64,000 nt of DNA from Actinoplanes octamycinicus (GCF_014205225.1 NZ_JACHNB010000001.1:4879501-4943500), one strand, 5' to 3'; numbered from the stretch's first letter, positions 1-9,677 are shown. Notes: a model not told the origin generated them from the letters alone. Program-made: numbers and translations.

Positions 1-1685
1 AGGCGCTCGAAGAGAGGCTCGGCCTCGGCGGGGAAGTCGGCCGGGGCCGCCGCCGGCGCCCGCGAGCCCGACGCGGACGAGGAGCCGGACGCGGACGAGC
101 GGGAGCCGGCCCGCAGGCGCTGGACCGGGATCTCGCGGCGCATCATCACGGTGACCTCGCCGCGCAGCACCTCGGCGCTGCGGTCGGTGAGGACCAGCGT
201 GCTGTACTCACCCTCGACCGCCAGGTAACCGCCGGCCAGCAGCTGCCGGACCACCCCGCGCCACTCGGTGTCGCGCAGCTCGGTGCCGATGCCGAAGACC
301 TTCAGCTCGTCGTGCCGGAACTGGGACACCTTGTCGGTGCGCTTGCCCAGCAGGATGTCGATCGACTGGCCGGCGCCGAACTTCTGGTTCCGCTCCTTCT
401 TCAGGCGGAAGACCGTGGACAGCAGCTTCTGCGCGGCGACCGTGCCGTCCCAGGACTCCGGCGGGGTCAGGCAGGTGTCGCAGTTGCCGCACGACGCGGC
501 CGGCGCCTCCTGATCGAAATAGGCCAGCAGCTGCCCGCGCCGGCAGGACACCGTCTCGCACAGGGCGAGCATCGCGTCCAGGTGCCGGGCCGCGTTGCGG
601 CGGAACGCGAGATCGCCCTCCGAGCTGTCGATCATCTTGCGCTGCTGCACCACGTCCTGCAGCCCGTAGGCCAGCCAGGCGGTGGACGGCAACCCGTCCC
701 GGCCGGCCCGGCCGGTCTCCTGGTAGTAGCCCTCCACCGATTTCGGCAGGTCCAGGTGGGCGACGAAGCGCACGTCCGGCTTGTCGATGCCCATCCCGAA
801 GGCGATCGTCGCGACCATCACCAGGCCCTCCTCGCGGAGGAACCGGGCCTGGTTGCGCGCCCGGGTCCGCGCGTCGAGACCGGCGTGGTAGGGCAGCGCG
901 GGAATCCCGTTCTGCGTGAGGAACTCGGCGTGTTTCTCCACCGAGGCGCGGGACAGGCAGTAGACGATCCCGGCGTCGCCGGGATGCTCGGTGCGCAGCA
1001 GGTCGAGCAGCTGTCGTTTCGGCTCGTTCTTCGGAACGATCCGATACTGGATGTTCGGCCGGTCGAAGCTGGCGGTGAAGTGCCGGGCGTCGGTGAGCCG
1101 CAGCCGGGTGGCGATCTCATCCCGGGTGGCGGTGGTCGCGGTCGCGGTCAGCGCGATCCGTGGCACGTCCGGCCAGCGCTCGTGCAGCATCGACAGGGCC
1201 AGGTAGTCCGGCCGGAAGTCATGGCCCCACTGCGACACGCAGTGCGCCTCGTCGATCGCGAACAGCGAGATCTTGCCCCGGTCGAGCAGCCGCTGCACCC
1301 CGGCGGTGCCGAGGCCCTCGGGCGCCACGTAGAGCAGGTCCAGCTCGCCGGCGACGAACTCGGCCTCGACCAGGCGGCGCTCCTCGAGATCCTGGGTCGA
1401 ATTCAGGAAGTTGGCCCGGACGCCGAGCGTGCGCAGCGCGTCGACCTGGTCCTGCATCAGCGCGATCAGCGGCGAGATGACCACGCCGGTGCCCGGCCGG
1501 ACCAGCGCCGGGATCTGATAGCACAGCGACTTGCCGCCGCCGGTCGGCATCAGGACGAGGGCGTCGCCACCGCCGATCACGTGCTCGACGATCTCGCGCT
1601 GCTGGCCGCGGAACTCCGGATAGCCGAAGACGCGGTTGAGCGCGTCGACGGCGTCGGACACAGGGATCGGGGGAGCGGAAGTCAC
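1..1685 (-). CDS. recQ: ATP-dependent DNA helicase RecQ (3'-truncated by window edge)
   Basis: Superfamily 2 3'-5' DNA helicase acting in recombination and replication-fork repair. The GTG start at 1685 opens a reading frame that runs off the left edge (about 561 codons visible). Near the start the Walker A motif TGGGKS follows the [10 protein letters not shown]-motif region. Motif II reads [17 protein letters not shown], the RecQ signature. Further on, the zinc-cluster cysteines appear as SCGNCDTCL. The remaining visible part would cover the RQC winged helix; any HRDC domain lies at or beyond the edge. No partner gene is cotranscribed on the visible side. The family call is certain; only the C-terminus is unseen. 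Confidence 0.95.
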   Translation of the reverse strand, partial: MTSAPPIPVSDAVDALNRVFGYPEFRGQQREIVEHVIGGGDALVLMPTGGGKSLCYQIPALVRPGTGVVISPLIALMQDQVDALRTLGVRANFLNSTQDLEERRLVEAEFVAGELDLLYVAPEGLGTAGVQRLLDRGKISLFAIDEAHCVSQWGHDFRPDYLALSMLHERWPDVPRIALTATATTATRDEIATRLRLTDARHFTASFDRPNIQYRIVPKNEPKRQLLDLLRTEHPGDAGIVYCLSRASVEKHAEFLTQNGIPALPYHAGLDARTRARNQARFLREEGLVMVATIAFGMGIDKPDVRFVAHLDLPKSVEGYYQETGRAGRDGLPSTAWLAYGLQDVVQQRKMIDSSEGDLAFRRNAARHLDAMLALCETVSCRRGQLLAYFDQEAPAASCGNCDTCLTPPESWDGTVAAQKLLSTVFRLKKERNQKFGAGQSIDILLGKRTDKVSQFRHDELKVFGIGTELRDTEWRGVVRQLLAGGYLAVEGEYSTLVLTDRSAEVLRGEVTVMMRREIPVQRLRAGSRSSASGSSSASGSRAPAAAPADFPAEAEPLFER

Positions 1686-1796
1686 CCCGCGATACTAGAG
1701 AGCCGGACCGACATTCTGCCCAGCCCTGTGGATGACCCCGGCCGGGTGACGCCCCGGCCCTGTGGACAACGCCACCAGAGGATGGGGGCGCCAAGG

Positions 1797-1904
1797 AGGA
1801 AGAGGCCGGGAGGAAGGGCGCCGGGGAGGAAGAGGCCGGGACGAAGAGCGACGGGGAGGAAGAGCGCCGGGAAGGAAGAGCGCCGGGGAGGAAGGGAGCC
1901 AGGA
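1797..1904. repeat. Purine-rich tandem repeat, seven 14-16 bp units
   Basis: Between recQ and the SpoIIE-like gene there are seven head-to-tail units of the type AGGAAGAGCGCCGGGG, starting at 1797, 1811, 1827, 1841, 1857, 1873 and 1889. Units are 14 or 16 bp and slightly diverged. On the plus strand the block is almost pure purine apart from the GCC cores. It lies within a ~230-bp spacer with no convincing gene. Confidence 0.85.
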
Positions 1905-1913
1905 AAGCGACGA

Positions 1914-3836
1914 CTACCGACTGACCGGCAGCCCGACCAGGTCCAGGATCCGCCGCGCGGGGCTGTCCGGGGCCGCGATCAGCGTCAGCGGCGCCTTCTC
2001 GTCGTGGTGCCCGGCGACCTGGAACAGCGCGGCCACCCCGGCGCTGGCCAGCAGGGTCACCCCGGTCAGGTCCACGGTCATCGGCACCGTCCCGCCCCGG
2101 CTGCGCCGCAGCAGCTCCTGTCGCACCTGCACGGCCGACACGGCGTCCACCGGCCCGTCCACCCGGACCCGCGCCTCGTCGTCGCCGGGCAGCTCGGCGA
2201 GGGACATCTCGGTCCGGGCCGGCGGGGCGGGCGGGGCCTCGTCGAAGCTGGCCAGCAGCCGGGCCGGCCGGTTCAGCGGGTGCCGCACGGTGGCCACCGT
2301 CCCGGTCTCGCCCGGCTCCACCCGCAGGCTCTCCACCAGCTGCGCGGTCAGCGCCAGGCCACGGCCGCGGACCGGCTGCCGGGCCGGCGCCCGCCACCCG
2401 CCGCGATCGGTGACGGTGGCCTCGACCCGGCCCGCGGCGGTCAGCTCCGCCCGTACCGTGATCGGGTCGTGATCGGGGGTGCCGCCGCAGGCGTGCTCGA
2501 TCGCGTTGGTGGTCAGCTCCCCGAGCGCGTGCTGCAGCACGAACGCGTCGTGCTCGGCCGCGCCCACCGCGGTCAGCCATTTCCCCAGCTCGGCCCGGGC
2601 GCCGCGCAACGCCGCCGGGTCCGCCGGCAGTTCCAGGACCAGCTCCGGTACGACCTCGACCCGTTGCGCGGCCAGCAGGGTGATGTCGTCCGCGTGCCCG
2701 CCGGCCCGCACCAGCAGCTCGATGGCCTGCGCGCAGACCCGCTCCGCCGCGGTCGCCCCGGGCTCGTGCAGCGCCCGCCCGATCGTCGCGTCGGTGGCCA
2801 CCCGGGCCAGGTCGGCGTCGGACGCCGGACCGGCGAGCGGGCGCTCCACAATCCCGTCGCTGTAGAGCAGCAGCAGGTCGCCGGGGGCCAGCCGGTCGTG
2901 CCGGACCGGGAAGGCGCCGCCGGTGGCGAGCGGCGACCCGCCGGTCGGCGGCAGGTAGCGGCTCTGCCCGGCGGCCGAGATCACCAGCGGCGGCGGGTGC
3001 CCGGCCGTGCAGTAGGTCAGCTCGCCGGTGGCCGGGTCGAGCAGGGCCAGGCAGACCGTGGTGGCGTGGGCGGTCCGGATCCGCCCGGCGAACCGGTCGG
3101 CCGCGGCGAGCGCCTCGCCGACCGACGCGCCCGAGTCGAGCCGCTCCTGGAGCACCGCCCGCAGCTGACCCATCGCCCCGGACGCGGTGATCCCGTGCCC
3201 GACCACGTCGCCGACCAGCAGGGCGACCCGGCCGTCGGCGCGCGGCACCGCGTCGAACCAGTCCCCGCCGGCCGCGGTGTCCGCGTCGGCGAGCAGGTAG
3301 CTGGCCGCCATCTGGAGGCCGGGCAGCACCGGCAGCCCGGCCGGCAGCAGCTCCCGCTGCAGCTCGGTGATCACGTCCCGGCTCTGCTCGTAGCGCCGGC
3401 GCAGCTGGGCCGCCTCGGTCTCGGCGGCCTGCCGGGTCCGGGCCAGCTCGGTCACGTCGAACGCGGCTCCGATCACCCCGCGCACCGACCCGTCCGGGTC
3501 GCGCCACGGCACGATGGTGAACGTCGCGAACATCTCGTGCACCGAGCCGTCCGGCTGGTCCAGGTGGGCCCGCCACTGCCGGCCGGCGATCGGCACGCCG
3601 GTGCGGTAGACCTCGTGGTACGCGTCCACGAACTGCTGCCCGACCAGGTCGGACAGCACCTCCTCGATCGGCCGGCCGATCGCCTCCCGGCCCGGGATCA
3701 CCGCCCGGGTGGCCGCGTTCCAGCCGGCCAGCCGCAGCTCGTCGCCCTCGAAGACGGCGACGATGAACGGCAGCTGGTCGACTGCGGCCAGCATGGCGTC
3801 CAGATCGCCCGCCTCCGGAGTGTTCACGCTCGTCAC
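1914..3836 (-). CDS. PAS / PP2C (SpoIIE) phosphatase / HATPase / STAS multidomain regulator
   Basis: A 640-residue signalling protein. An N-terminal PAS fold (about residues 1-130, PFIVAVFEGDELRLAGWN) is followed by a SpoIIE-type PP2C phosphatase with GGDWFD and VGDVVGHG metal-binding motifs (about 165-390). An anti-sigma-like HATPase domain follows (about 400-515, HALGELTTNAIEHA), then a C-terminal STAS domain (about 545-640, DLTGVTLLASAGVAALF). Combining phosphatase, kinase-like ATPase and STAS modules is typical of actinobacterial partner-switching regulators of alternative sigma factors. The GTG start was chosen because it directly precedes the PAS fold; a longer in-frame extension runs antisense to ribA coding DNA and is not credible. 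No cognate sigma factor is adjacent. Confidence 0.9.
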   Translation of the reverse strand: MTSVNTPEAGDLDAMLAAVDQLPFIVAVFEGDELRLAGWNAATRAVIPGREAIGRPIEEVLSDLVGQQFVDAYHEVYRTGVPIAGRQWRAHLDQPDGSVHEMFATFTIVPWRDPDGSVRGVIGAAFDVTELARTRQAAETEAAQLRRRYEQSRDVITELQRELLPAGLPVLPGLQMAASYLLADADTAAGGDWFDAVPRADGRVALLVGDVVGHGITASGAMGQLRAVLQERLDSGASVGEALAAADRFAGRIRTAHATTVCLALLDPATGELTYCTAGHPPPLVISAAGQSRYLPPTGGSPLATGGAFPVRHDRLAPGDLLLLYSDGIVERPLAGPASDADLARVATDATIGRALHEPGATAAERVCAQAIELLVRAGGHADDITLLAAQRVEVVPELVLELPADPAALRGARAELGKWLTAVGAAEHDAFVLQHALGELTTNAIEHACGGTPDHDPITVRAELTAAGRVEATVTDRGGWRAPARQPVRGRGLALTAQLVESLRVEPGETGTVATVRHPLNRPARLLASFDEAPPAPPARTEMSLAELPGDDEARVRVDGPVDAVSAVQVRQELLRRSRGGTVPMTVDLTGVTLLASAGVAALFQVAGHHDEKAPLTLIAAPDSPARRILDLVGLPVSR

Positions 3837-3877
3837 GATGCCATCGTGCCGGAAACGCCGCCAGGCGGGACCGGGCG

Positions 3878-4519
3878 TCACTCGGCCAGGGGCAGTTCGA
3901 TGGTGTGCGAGGTGTGCGAGGCCTTGGTCCGCAGGTAACGCACGTTGGCCGCGGAGACGTGCACCCCGGTCGGCACCCGCTGGGTCACCTCGACGCCCAG
4001 TTTCCCGAGTTGCGCCGCCTTGTCCGGGTTGTTGCTGAGCAGCCGGATCCGGTCCGCGCCGACGGCCAGCAGCATCTGCGCCGCCGCGGTGTAGTCCCGC
4101 TCGTCCTCGCCCCGGCCCAGCGCCACGTTCGCCTCGTACGTGTCCAGGCCGTCGTCCTGCAGCGCGTACGCGTCCAGCTTCGCGTAGAGGCCGATGCCCC
4201 GGCCCTCCTGGCGCAGGTAGAGCAGGAAGCCGCCCTGCTCGGTGATCCGCTCGGCGGCCTCGCGCAGCTGCGGGCCGCAGTCGCAGCGCTGGCTGCCGAA
4301 GACGTCCCCGGTGAGGCACTCGCTGTGCGGCCGGACCAGCGGCGCCCGGCCCCCGGCGGCCGACTTGGTCAGCGCCCGCCGCCAGTCACCGAGGCCGAGC
4401 AGCAGGTGCTCGCGGCCGTCGGCGAGCGAGTCGAAGGTCATCACCTGCGCCGTGGTGCCGTAGCCGTCGGAAAACCGCAGCGGAACGGTCACCTGCCGCC
4501 GGACGGTGGCCTTGATCAT
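3878..4519 (-). CDS. ribA: GTP cyclohydrolase II
   Basis: Converts GTP to 2,5-diamino-6-ribosylamino-pyrimidinone phosphate, formate and pyrophosphate, the entry to the riboflavin branch. The 213-residue protein is a stand-alone RibA without a RibB (DHBP synthase) domain. Zinc ligands C68, C79 and C81 are seen in ECLTGDVFGSQRCDC with the E. coli spacing, and RQEGRGIGL is the substrate loop. The ATG start has a strong GGGGAGG ribosome binding site. It is divergent from a RibD-type reductase 74 bp away. The rest of the rib operon is absent, suggesting a dedicated or secondary copy feeding a nearby pathway. Confidence 0.95.
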   Translation of the reverse strand: MIKATVRRQVTVPLRFSDGYGTTAQVMTFDSLADGREHLLLGLGDWRRALTKSAAGGRAPLVRPHSECLTGDVFGSQRCDCGPQLREAAERITEQGGFLLYLRQEGRGIGLYAKLDAYALQDDGLDTYEANVALGRGEDERDYTAAAQMLLAVGADRIRLLSNNPDKAAQLGKLGVEVTQRVPTGVHVSAANVRYLRTKASHTSHTIELPLAE

Positions 4520-4593
4520 CGGTCCTCCCCATTGATTGATGCCGCCGGCGGAAGCTGTGCCCGAAGATCGGTCGCCGCACACCGCGGATTATC

Positions 4594-5295
4594 GTGGACG
4601 CCACGATGGCTGAGCGTCCTTACACCTTGTTGAGTTGTGGGATGTCGATCGACGGATATCTCGACGACACCACCGAGGAGCGACTGCTCCTGTCGAACGA
4701 AGCTGACTTCGACCGGGTCGACGAGGTGCGCGCGGGCTGCGACGCCATCCTGGTCGGCGCCGCGACGATCCGCCAGGACAATCCGCGCCTGCTGGTCCGC
4801 TCGGCCGGCCGGCGTGCCGCCCGGCTCGCCCGCGGCCTGCCGGAGAACCCGGTCAAGGTGACCGTGACCAGCCGCGGCGATCTGGATCCGGCGGCGTCGT
4901 TCTTCGGCACCGGCGAGTCGGAGAAGCTTGTGTACTGCGCCACACCGGCGCTGGCCGAGGCCGGTGAGCGGCTCGGCGCGGTGGCCACCGTGGTGGACGG
5001 CGGCGACCCGGTCGACGTGCACCGGGTCAGCGCCGACCTGGCCGCGCGCGGGGTGCGCCGGCTGATGGTCGAGGGCGGCGGGATGATGCACACCCAGTTC
5101 CTCACCCGCGACCTGGCCGACGAGCTGCAGCTGGTGGTGGCGCCGTTCTTCGTCGGTGACTCGCGGGCGCCGCGGTTCGTGCACGACGGCGTCTTCCCGG
5201 CCGGGCCGAAGAACCGCGCCCGGCTGGTCGAGGTCCGCCCGATCGGTGACGTCGTGCTGCTCCGCTACGGCCTCTCCGACCGCTGCGGAGCCTGA
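4594..5295 (+). CDS. RibD C-terminal-type pyrimidine/dihydrofolate reductase family protein
   Basis: A 233-residue protein of the RibD_C (DHFR-like) fold. It has the N-terminal strand TLLSCGMSIDGYLDD, the AILVGAATIRQDNPRLLVR region and the nucleotide-binding segment RRLMVEGGGMMHTQFL. Family members reduce the ribosylamino side chain of the riboflavin precursor with NADPH; there is no deaminase domain here. The listed start is GTG at 4594; ATG at 4606 is an equally good alternative and would remove four residues. It is divergent from ribA and ends 12 bp from the convergent flippase-like gene. The pairing with ribA suggests that the two act consecutively on a GTP-derived pyrimidine. Confidence 0.85.
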   Translation: MDATMAERPYTLLSCGMSIDGYLDDTTEERLLLSNEADFDRVDEVRAGCDAILVGAATIRQDNPRLLVRSAGRRAARLARGLPENPVKVTVTSRGDLDPAASFFGTGESEKLVYCATPALAEAGERLGAVATVVDGGDPVDVHRVSADLAARGVRRLMVEGGGMMHTQFLTRDLADELQLVVAPFFVGDSRAPRFVHDGVFPAGPKNRARLVEVRPIGDVVLLRYGLSDRCGA

Positions 5296-5306
5296 GCTCT
5301 CCTGGG

Positions 5307-6377
5307 TCAAACCGCGACCCGCTCCCGGGCCGAGGACCGGTGGGCCCGGGCGGGCTGGGCGGGGCCGGGAGTGCGTACCGGAAGAATGATCCGGGTCCGC
5401 AGCGGCGAGGAGGCCGCCGTGGCCGGCCGGACCACCAGCGGCGTCGCGGGTGTGCCGGCGGGCCGGCGCAGCTTCCGCGCGGCCCGGACCGCGACCACGA
5501 TCGCGCCCGGCGCGGCCGCCACGAAGGCGCAGATGCCGTAGGCCACCGCGATCGTCACACCCTGCTCGGCGCTCAGCCCGGCGGCCCCGAAGGCCCAGGC
5601 CAGCACGCCCTCGCGGGGACCCCAGCCGCCGACGTTCAGCGGGATGCCCATCGCCAGCAGGGCCAGCAGCAGCATCGGGGCGAGGGTCAGCAGCGAGGTC
5701 CCGTTGCCGGCCACCCGGGCGGCGACCAGGAACGTGGCCAGGTGCCCGGCGAGCACCACGGCCGAGGCGAACAGCACGCCCGGCCAGTTGCGCCGGGCCA
5801 GCAGCCCGGAGCGGATCTCGGTGGCACCGGTCCGGACCGCGCCCCGCCGCGCCCGCTTCACCAGGAGGAACAGGCCCAGCGCCAGGACCGCGGCACTCGC
5901 GGCGGTCACCGCGACCACCGGGCCGTGCGCCCCGAGCAGGGCCGACACCGGCGACGGTACGGTGACCAGCACCGCCCCGCCGACCACCAGCAGCACGACC
6001 TGCCCCGCGGTGCGTTCCAGGACCACCGCGCGCACCCCGCGCCCGACGTCGCCCTCCTCGCGTCCGTGCGAGACGGCCCGGCCGACGTCGCCGAGGACCC
6101 CGCCGGGAAGCGCCGCGTTCAGGAAGAGCGCCTGGTAGTAGTCGGCGGTCGCGTCCCGCAGCGTGAGCCGCAGCCCCAGCCCGCGGGCCACCAGGCACCA
6201 CCGCCAGGCGCTGAGCACCGTGGTCAGCACGCCGATCCCGAAGGCCAGCGTGAGCGTGCCGGCGTCCAGCACCCGCAGCCCGTCCAGGAAGGCGCCGGTG
6301 CCCAGTCGCCAGAGCACCAGCGCGATGATCCCGGCGCCGCCGAGCAGGCGGACCCAGGCCCAGAACGATCGGCTCAC
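5307..6377 (-). CDS. Lysylphosphatidylglycerol synthase TM-region / UPF0104 flippase-like membrane protein
   Basis: A 356-residue polytopic protein with about eight to nine hydrophobic segments and the family-typical stretch LSAWRWCLVARGLGLRL followed by ALPGGVLGDVGRAV. It lacks the soluble aminoacyl-transferase domain of MprF, so it resembles the membrane half only. Such proteins are generally thought to translocate lipids or lipid-linked glycoconjugates. It is the last gene of the MDR dehydrogenase, pterin-synthase-like, GT4, methyltransferase operon, 60 bp after the methyltransferase. An export role for a product made by that operon is an inference from position. Confidence 0.85.
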   Translation of the reverse strand: MSRSFWAWVRLLGGAGIIALVLWRLGTGAFLDGLRVLDAGTLTLAFGIGVLTTVLSAWRWCLVARGLGLRLTLRDATADYYQALFLNAALPGGVLGDVGRAVSHGREEGDVGRGVRAVVLERTAGQVVLLVVGGAVLVTVPSPVSALLGAHGPVVAVTAASAAVLALGLFLLVKRARRGAVRTGATEIRSGLLARRNWPGVLFASAVVLAGHLATFLVAARVAGNGTSLLTLAPMLLLALLAMGIPLNVGGWGPREGVLAWAFGAAGLSAEQGVTIAVAYGICAFVAAAPGAIVVAVRAARKLRRPAGTPATPLVVRPATAASSPLRTRIILPVRTPGPAQPARAHRSSARERVAV

Positions 6378-6437
6378 TTTGTTTCGTCCCCTCGTCGATC
6401 CCTCAGGGACTAGTACGCCCGACCGCCGCGCCTTGGT

Positions 6438-7190
6438 TCACTCGAAGATCGTTAAAACATCCGTGTGCCCGACCGTGACCTCCGGAACGGTCGCCGTCCG
6501 GCTCGCCAGGTAGTCACCGAAGTCCAGGTCGGGGCGCTGTTCGGCGGCCGCGCCGACCCAGCCGCGCAGCCACTCGGTGGTCAGTTCCGGACAGTGCGGG
6601 CCGAGCCGCCACGGGCTCTCCCGGGTGACCACCTTGGCGCCGGCCCGCTCGAACGCGGCCGCCGCGTAGGCTCCGGCGTCCGGCCCGAGCAGCGCGTTCC
6701 GCCGCTGGTGGGCGTTGAACGCGTCGCGCACCTCGGCGTCCCGCGGATCCGCCGGGGTGAACCGGACGTCGCCGGTGACCGAGAGGGTGAACAGCGCGTT
6801 CGCCCGGGCCTCGGCGCACACCTCGACCAGCCGGTCGATCTGCGCGGCGGTCAGCAGATCCAGCAGCGCGGAGCAGGTGACCAGGTCGGCGCCGGTCAGG
6901 TCGTCCCGGGTGAGCGCGGTGACGTCGCGCTCGTCGATCGCCACGTTGACCCCGTCCGGCATCCGGTCGGCGGCGATCTCCAACAGGTCGTGGTCGCGGT
7001 CGGTGAGGATCCAGAACTGCGGGACCGGCAGCCTCGGCGCCAGCCAGCGGCCCAGCGAGCCGGTGCCGCAGCCCAGGTCCCGGATCACCTTGACCGGGCT
7101 CGGCAGCAGGCCGAGCAGGTCCAGGGAGCGGGCCTCGGCGTCGGCGGGCTCGCGCAGGGCCAGCCAGTCGGGGCTGAATTCTCCGGTCAT
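6438..7190 (-). CDS. Class I SAM-dependent methyltransferase
   Basis: A 250-residue protein with the Rossmann SAM-binding motif I DLGCGTGS (residues 38-45), acidic motif II ILTDRD and a post-motif region LVTCSALLDLL. The acceptor cannot be read from sequence. Its ATG overlaps the stop codon of the upstream glycosyltransferase (ATGA), so the two are translationally coupled. Context suggests that it methylates the product or lipid intermediate handled by the GT4 enzyme; this is inference. Confidence 0.88.
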   Translation of the reverse strand: MTGEFSPDWLALREPADAEARSLDLLGLLPSPVKVIRDLGCGTGSLGRWLAPRLPVPQFWILTDRDHDLLEIAADRMPDGVNVAIDERDVTALTRDDLTGADLVTCSALLDLLTAAQIDRLVEVCAEARANALFTLSVTGDVRFTPADPRDAEVRDAFNAHQRRNALLGPDAGAYAAAAFERAGAKVVTRESPWRLGPHCPELTTEWLRGWVGAAAEQRPDLDFGDYLASRTATVPEVTVGHTDVLTIFE

Positions 7191-8245
7191 GCGGTTCCTT
7201 TCTCGATGTCTTCCAGGATGGTGGCCAACTGCCGGGCGGTGTCGTCCCAGCCGGTCAGGGTCTCGCGGCGGGCGCGCGCCCGCGCCCGCCAGCGGTCGCG
7301 CAGATCAGGATCGGTGAGCCAGGTCCGCAGCACGGCCGCGAGGTGGTCGGGATCTTCCGGAGGCACCAGGCTTCCCGGTACGCCGGACGGCGCGCTGCCC
7401 AGGGCCTCCGGGACGCCGCCGACCTCGGTGGCGACCACCGGGAGCGCGTGGGCCAGGGCCTCGGTGATCACCATGCCGTAGGTCTCGGCTCGGGACGGGA
7501 GGACGAAGAGGTCGGCGTTCGCGTAGGCGGCCTCCAGATCCGCGCCCGCCAACGCTCCGGTGAACCGGATGTTTCCGGTGTCCGGGTGAGCGGGGATCGG
7601 ACCGGCGCCGACCAGGGTGCACTCCCAGCTCAGGTCGGTGAGCTGCGCGAGGGCTCTGATCAGGAGATCCTGGCCCTTGCGGTGGGTCAGCGACGCCACG
7701 CACAGCAGGCGGTGGCCGGTCGGGCTCGGCGTGGCCGGTTCGGCGCGGTCGACGCCGGGGAGCGCCACGTGCACCCCGGTGAGGTCGTGCATCGCCGCCA
7801 CGTGGGCGGCGGCCTGCGAACTCGTGGCGATCACGCCGGCCGCCAGGTGCAGCGCCCGGCGTTCCAGGGCGCGCAGCTCGGCGGCGTCGGCGGCGGAGAG
7901 GCCGGTCTCGTCGCTGAGCGGCAGGTGCACCAGGATCACCAGGCGCAGGCGGGCGGCGTGCGGCTCCAGCACCTCCGGGACACCGCAGGCGACCAGGCCG
8001 TCGATCAGCACGGTCGCCCGGTCCGGGATCTCGGCGAGCACCCACGACAGCTGCTCGCGGTCGGCCGGGGCGGGGCGGGGCCAGGTGCCGGGGGCGGTGC
8101 TCTCGCGTACCCCGGAGGTGGCGGATCGTGACCCGGCGCCTGCCCGCAGCCGGTCGACGACCTCGCGGTCGTAGCGGTTGCCGCCGCTGGGTGCTGCCGG
8201 GTCGTCGACGCCGGCCGGCAGCACCACGTGGAGCGGGTGGCTCAC
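7187..8245 (-). CDS. Glycosyltransferase family 4
   Basis: A 352-residue GT-B enzyme. The C-terminal nucleotide-sugar domain shows [20 protein letters not shown] and the E(x)7E retaining-enzyme region [29 protein letters not shown]. The N-terminal domain starts with [21 protein letters not shown], the usual GT4 acceptor-side opening. Its GTG overlaps the stop of the pterin-synthase-like gene (GTGA) and its stop overlaps the methyltransferase start, so all three are tightly coupled. Donor and acceptor are unknown. A pterin or lipid acceptor would fit the neighbours, but nothing in the sequence proves either. Confidence 0.9.
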   Translation of the reverse strand: MSHPLHVVLPAGVDDPAAPSGGNRYDREVVDRLRAGAGSRSATSGVRESTAPGTWPRPAPADREQLSWVLAEIPDRATVLIDGLVACGVPEVLEPHAARLRLVILVHLPLSDETGLSAADAAELRALERRALHLAAGVIATSSQAAAHVAAMHDLTGVHVALPGVDRAEPATPSPTGHRLLCVASLTHRKGQDLLIRALAQLTDLSWECTLVGAGPIPAHPDTGNIRFTGALAGADLEAAYANADLFVLPSRAETYGMVITEALAHALPVVATEVGGVPEALGSAPSGVPGSLVPPEDPDHLAAVLRTWLTDPDLRDRWRARARARRETLTGWDDTARQLATILEDIEKGTA

Positions 8246-8643
8246 CGCAGGGTTCGCTCGTAGCTGGCCCAGGCGATGTGCGACTCGTGCAGGGTGACCT
8301 GGATGCCGGTCAGGCCGGACGCGCCCGGGCCGAACTCGCCGGCGCCGATCCGCACGGCCAGCCGGTCGGCGATCACCTTGGCCAGGAACTCGGTGGAGGT
8401 GTTCACGCCGGAGAACTCCGGGTCGTCGTCCAGGTTGCGGTAGCTCAGCCCGGAGCAGATGGTGTGCAGCTGCTCGCTGGCCTTGCCGATGTCGACGACG
8501 ATGTTGTCCTCGTCCAGCTCCGGGCGGCGGAAGGTGGCGTCGACCACGAAGGTGGCGCCGTGCAGCCGCTGCGCGGGTCCGAAGACCTCGCCGGAGAAGC
8601 TGTGCGCGATCATGATGTGGTCGCGGACGGTGACGCTGAACAA
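8242..8643 (-). CDS. 6-carboxy-/6-pyruvoyl-tetrahydropterin synthase-like protein with altered active site
   Basis: A 133-residue T-fold protein of the QueD/PTPS family: [15 protein letters not shown] at the N-terminus, [13 protein letters not shown], then [16 protein letters not shown]. The TTG start is supported by a GAGGAGAG ribosome binding site five bases upstream; ATG codons further upstream add a poorly conserved stretch. In canonical QueD/PTPS the central motif is C-x3-HGH, with a nucleophilic Cys and two zinc His. Here it reads PAQRLHGAT, so both the Cys and the second His of HGH are missing. The fold assignment is strong; the standard reaction is doubtful. Confidence 0.85.
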   Translation of the reverse strand: MFSVTVRDHIMIAHSFSGEVFGPAQRLHGATFVVDATFRRPELDEDNIVVDIGKASEQLHTICSGLSYRNLDDDPEFSGVNTSTEFLAKVIADRLAVRIGAGEFGPGASGLTGIQVTLHESHIAWASYERTLR

Positions 8644-8702
8644 GGGCTCTCTCCTCGGCTCGCTGATCTCTACTGCTCTAACGGGTACCCGACCCGGGAA
8701 GA

Positions 8703-9677
8703 TCAATTCCCGGCCGGGTAGTCGATCACGTGGCAGAGCGCCGGCCGGCTGCCGTCGGCCAGGCCCGGCATCACCTCCGGCAGCTCGTCGAAGGGCGACC
8801 GGCCGGTGATCAGCGCGTCGAACCGGTCGTCGCGCAGCAGTTCCAGGGCCAGCGCCAGGCGCTGCGCGTAGCTGCGGCCGCGGGCCGGGGCGATGCCGCC
8901 GACCTGGCTGCTGCGGATGGTCAGCCGCCGGGCGTGGAAGTGCTCGCCGAGCGGCAGCGGGACGGTACGGTCGCCGTACCAGCTGAGCTCGACGACGGTG
9001 CCCTCGGTGCGGAGCAGGGTCAGGGCGTTGGCCAGGCCGGCCGGGTTGGCGCTGGCGTGGATCACCAGGTCCCGGTCGCCGGCCGCCTCGTCGGGGAGCG
9101 CGAACGGGACGCCCAGCGCGTCGGCGGTGCCGGCCCGGGCCGGGTCGGCGTCGACGAGCTGCACGTCGGCGCCGGGATAGCCGGCCAGGATGGCGGCCAC
9201 CGAGGCGCCGACCATGCCGCCGCCGATCACGGTGATCCGGTCGCCGAGCTGCGGCCGGGCGTCCCAGACGGCGTTGACCGCGGTCTCCACGGTGCCGGTC
9301 AGCACCGCCCGGTCGGCCGGAACGCCGTCGGGGACCACGGTGACGCTGTCCGCCGGCACGACGAATCGGGTCTGATGCGGATAAAGGCTGAAAACGGTGC
9401 GGCCCTCAAGGTGGGCCGGGCCGGTTTCCACCACACCGACGTTCAGGTAGCCGTACTTCACCGGCGCGGGGAAATCCCCAGCTTGGAACGGTGCGCGCAT
9501 GGTCGCCCACTGGCTCTCCGGCACCCGCCCCTGGAAGACCAGCGTCTCGGTGCCGCGGCTCACTCCGGAGTGCAGAGTGCGCACCATCACCTCACCCGGA
9601 CCGGGATCCGGCACCGATTCGGTGCGTATCTCCCCCTGACCGGGGGAAGGCAACCAAAAGGACCTCGCGTCGAACAC
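8703..9677 (-). CDS. MDR-superfamily dehydrogenase (BchC-like, zinc ligands not conserved)
   Basis: A 324-residue medium-chain dehydrogenase. The catalytic half has [19 protein letters not shown] where classical alcohol dehydrogenases carry the catalytic-zinc Cys (G-x-C-G-[ST]-D). The usual GHE motif is replaced by KYGYLNVG, and no structural-zinc cysteine cluster is present. The Rossmann half carries [20 protein letters not shown] for NAD(P)H. The SGxSRGTE pattern resembles BchC-type dehydrogenases. It is the first gene of the operon, divergent from the CDP-alcohol phosphatidyltransferase, with an 81-bp shared promoter region. The substrate is unknown. Confidence 0.85.
   Translation of the reverse strand: MFDARSFWLPSPGQGEIRTESVPDPGPGEVMVRTLHSGVSRGTETLVFQGRVPESQWATMRAPFQAGDFPAPVKYGYLNVGVVETGPAHLEGRTVFSLYPHQTRFVVPADSVTVVPDGVPADRAVLTGTVETAVNAVWDARPQLGDRITVIGGGMVGASVAAILAGYPGADVQLVDADPARAGTADALGVPFALPDEAAGDRDLVIHASANPAGLANALTLLRTEGTVVELSWYGDRTVPLPLGEHFHARRLTIRSSQVGGIAPARGRSYAQRLALALELLRDDRFDALITGRSPFDELPEVMPGLADGSRPALCHVIDYPAGN

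Noticed and set aside
312..3938. A plus-strand open frame of 1208 codons
   Set aside because: It runs antisense to recQ and the SpoIIE-like gene, its translation is dominated by Arg/Gly/Ala/Pro/Gln shadow composition, and both antisense genes have full catalytic motifs.
4520..4605. FMN riboswitch upstream of ribA
   Set aside because: The divergent interval is only about 75 bp and lacks the conserved RFN-element blocks.
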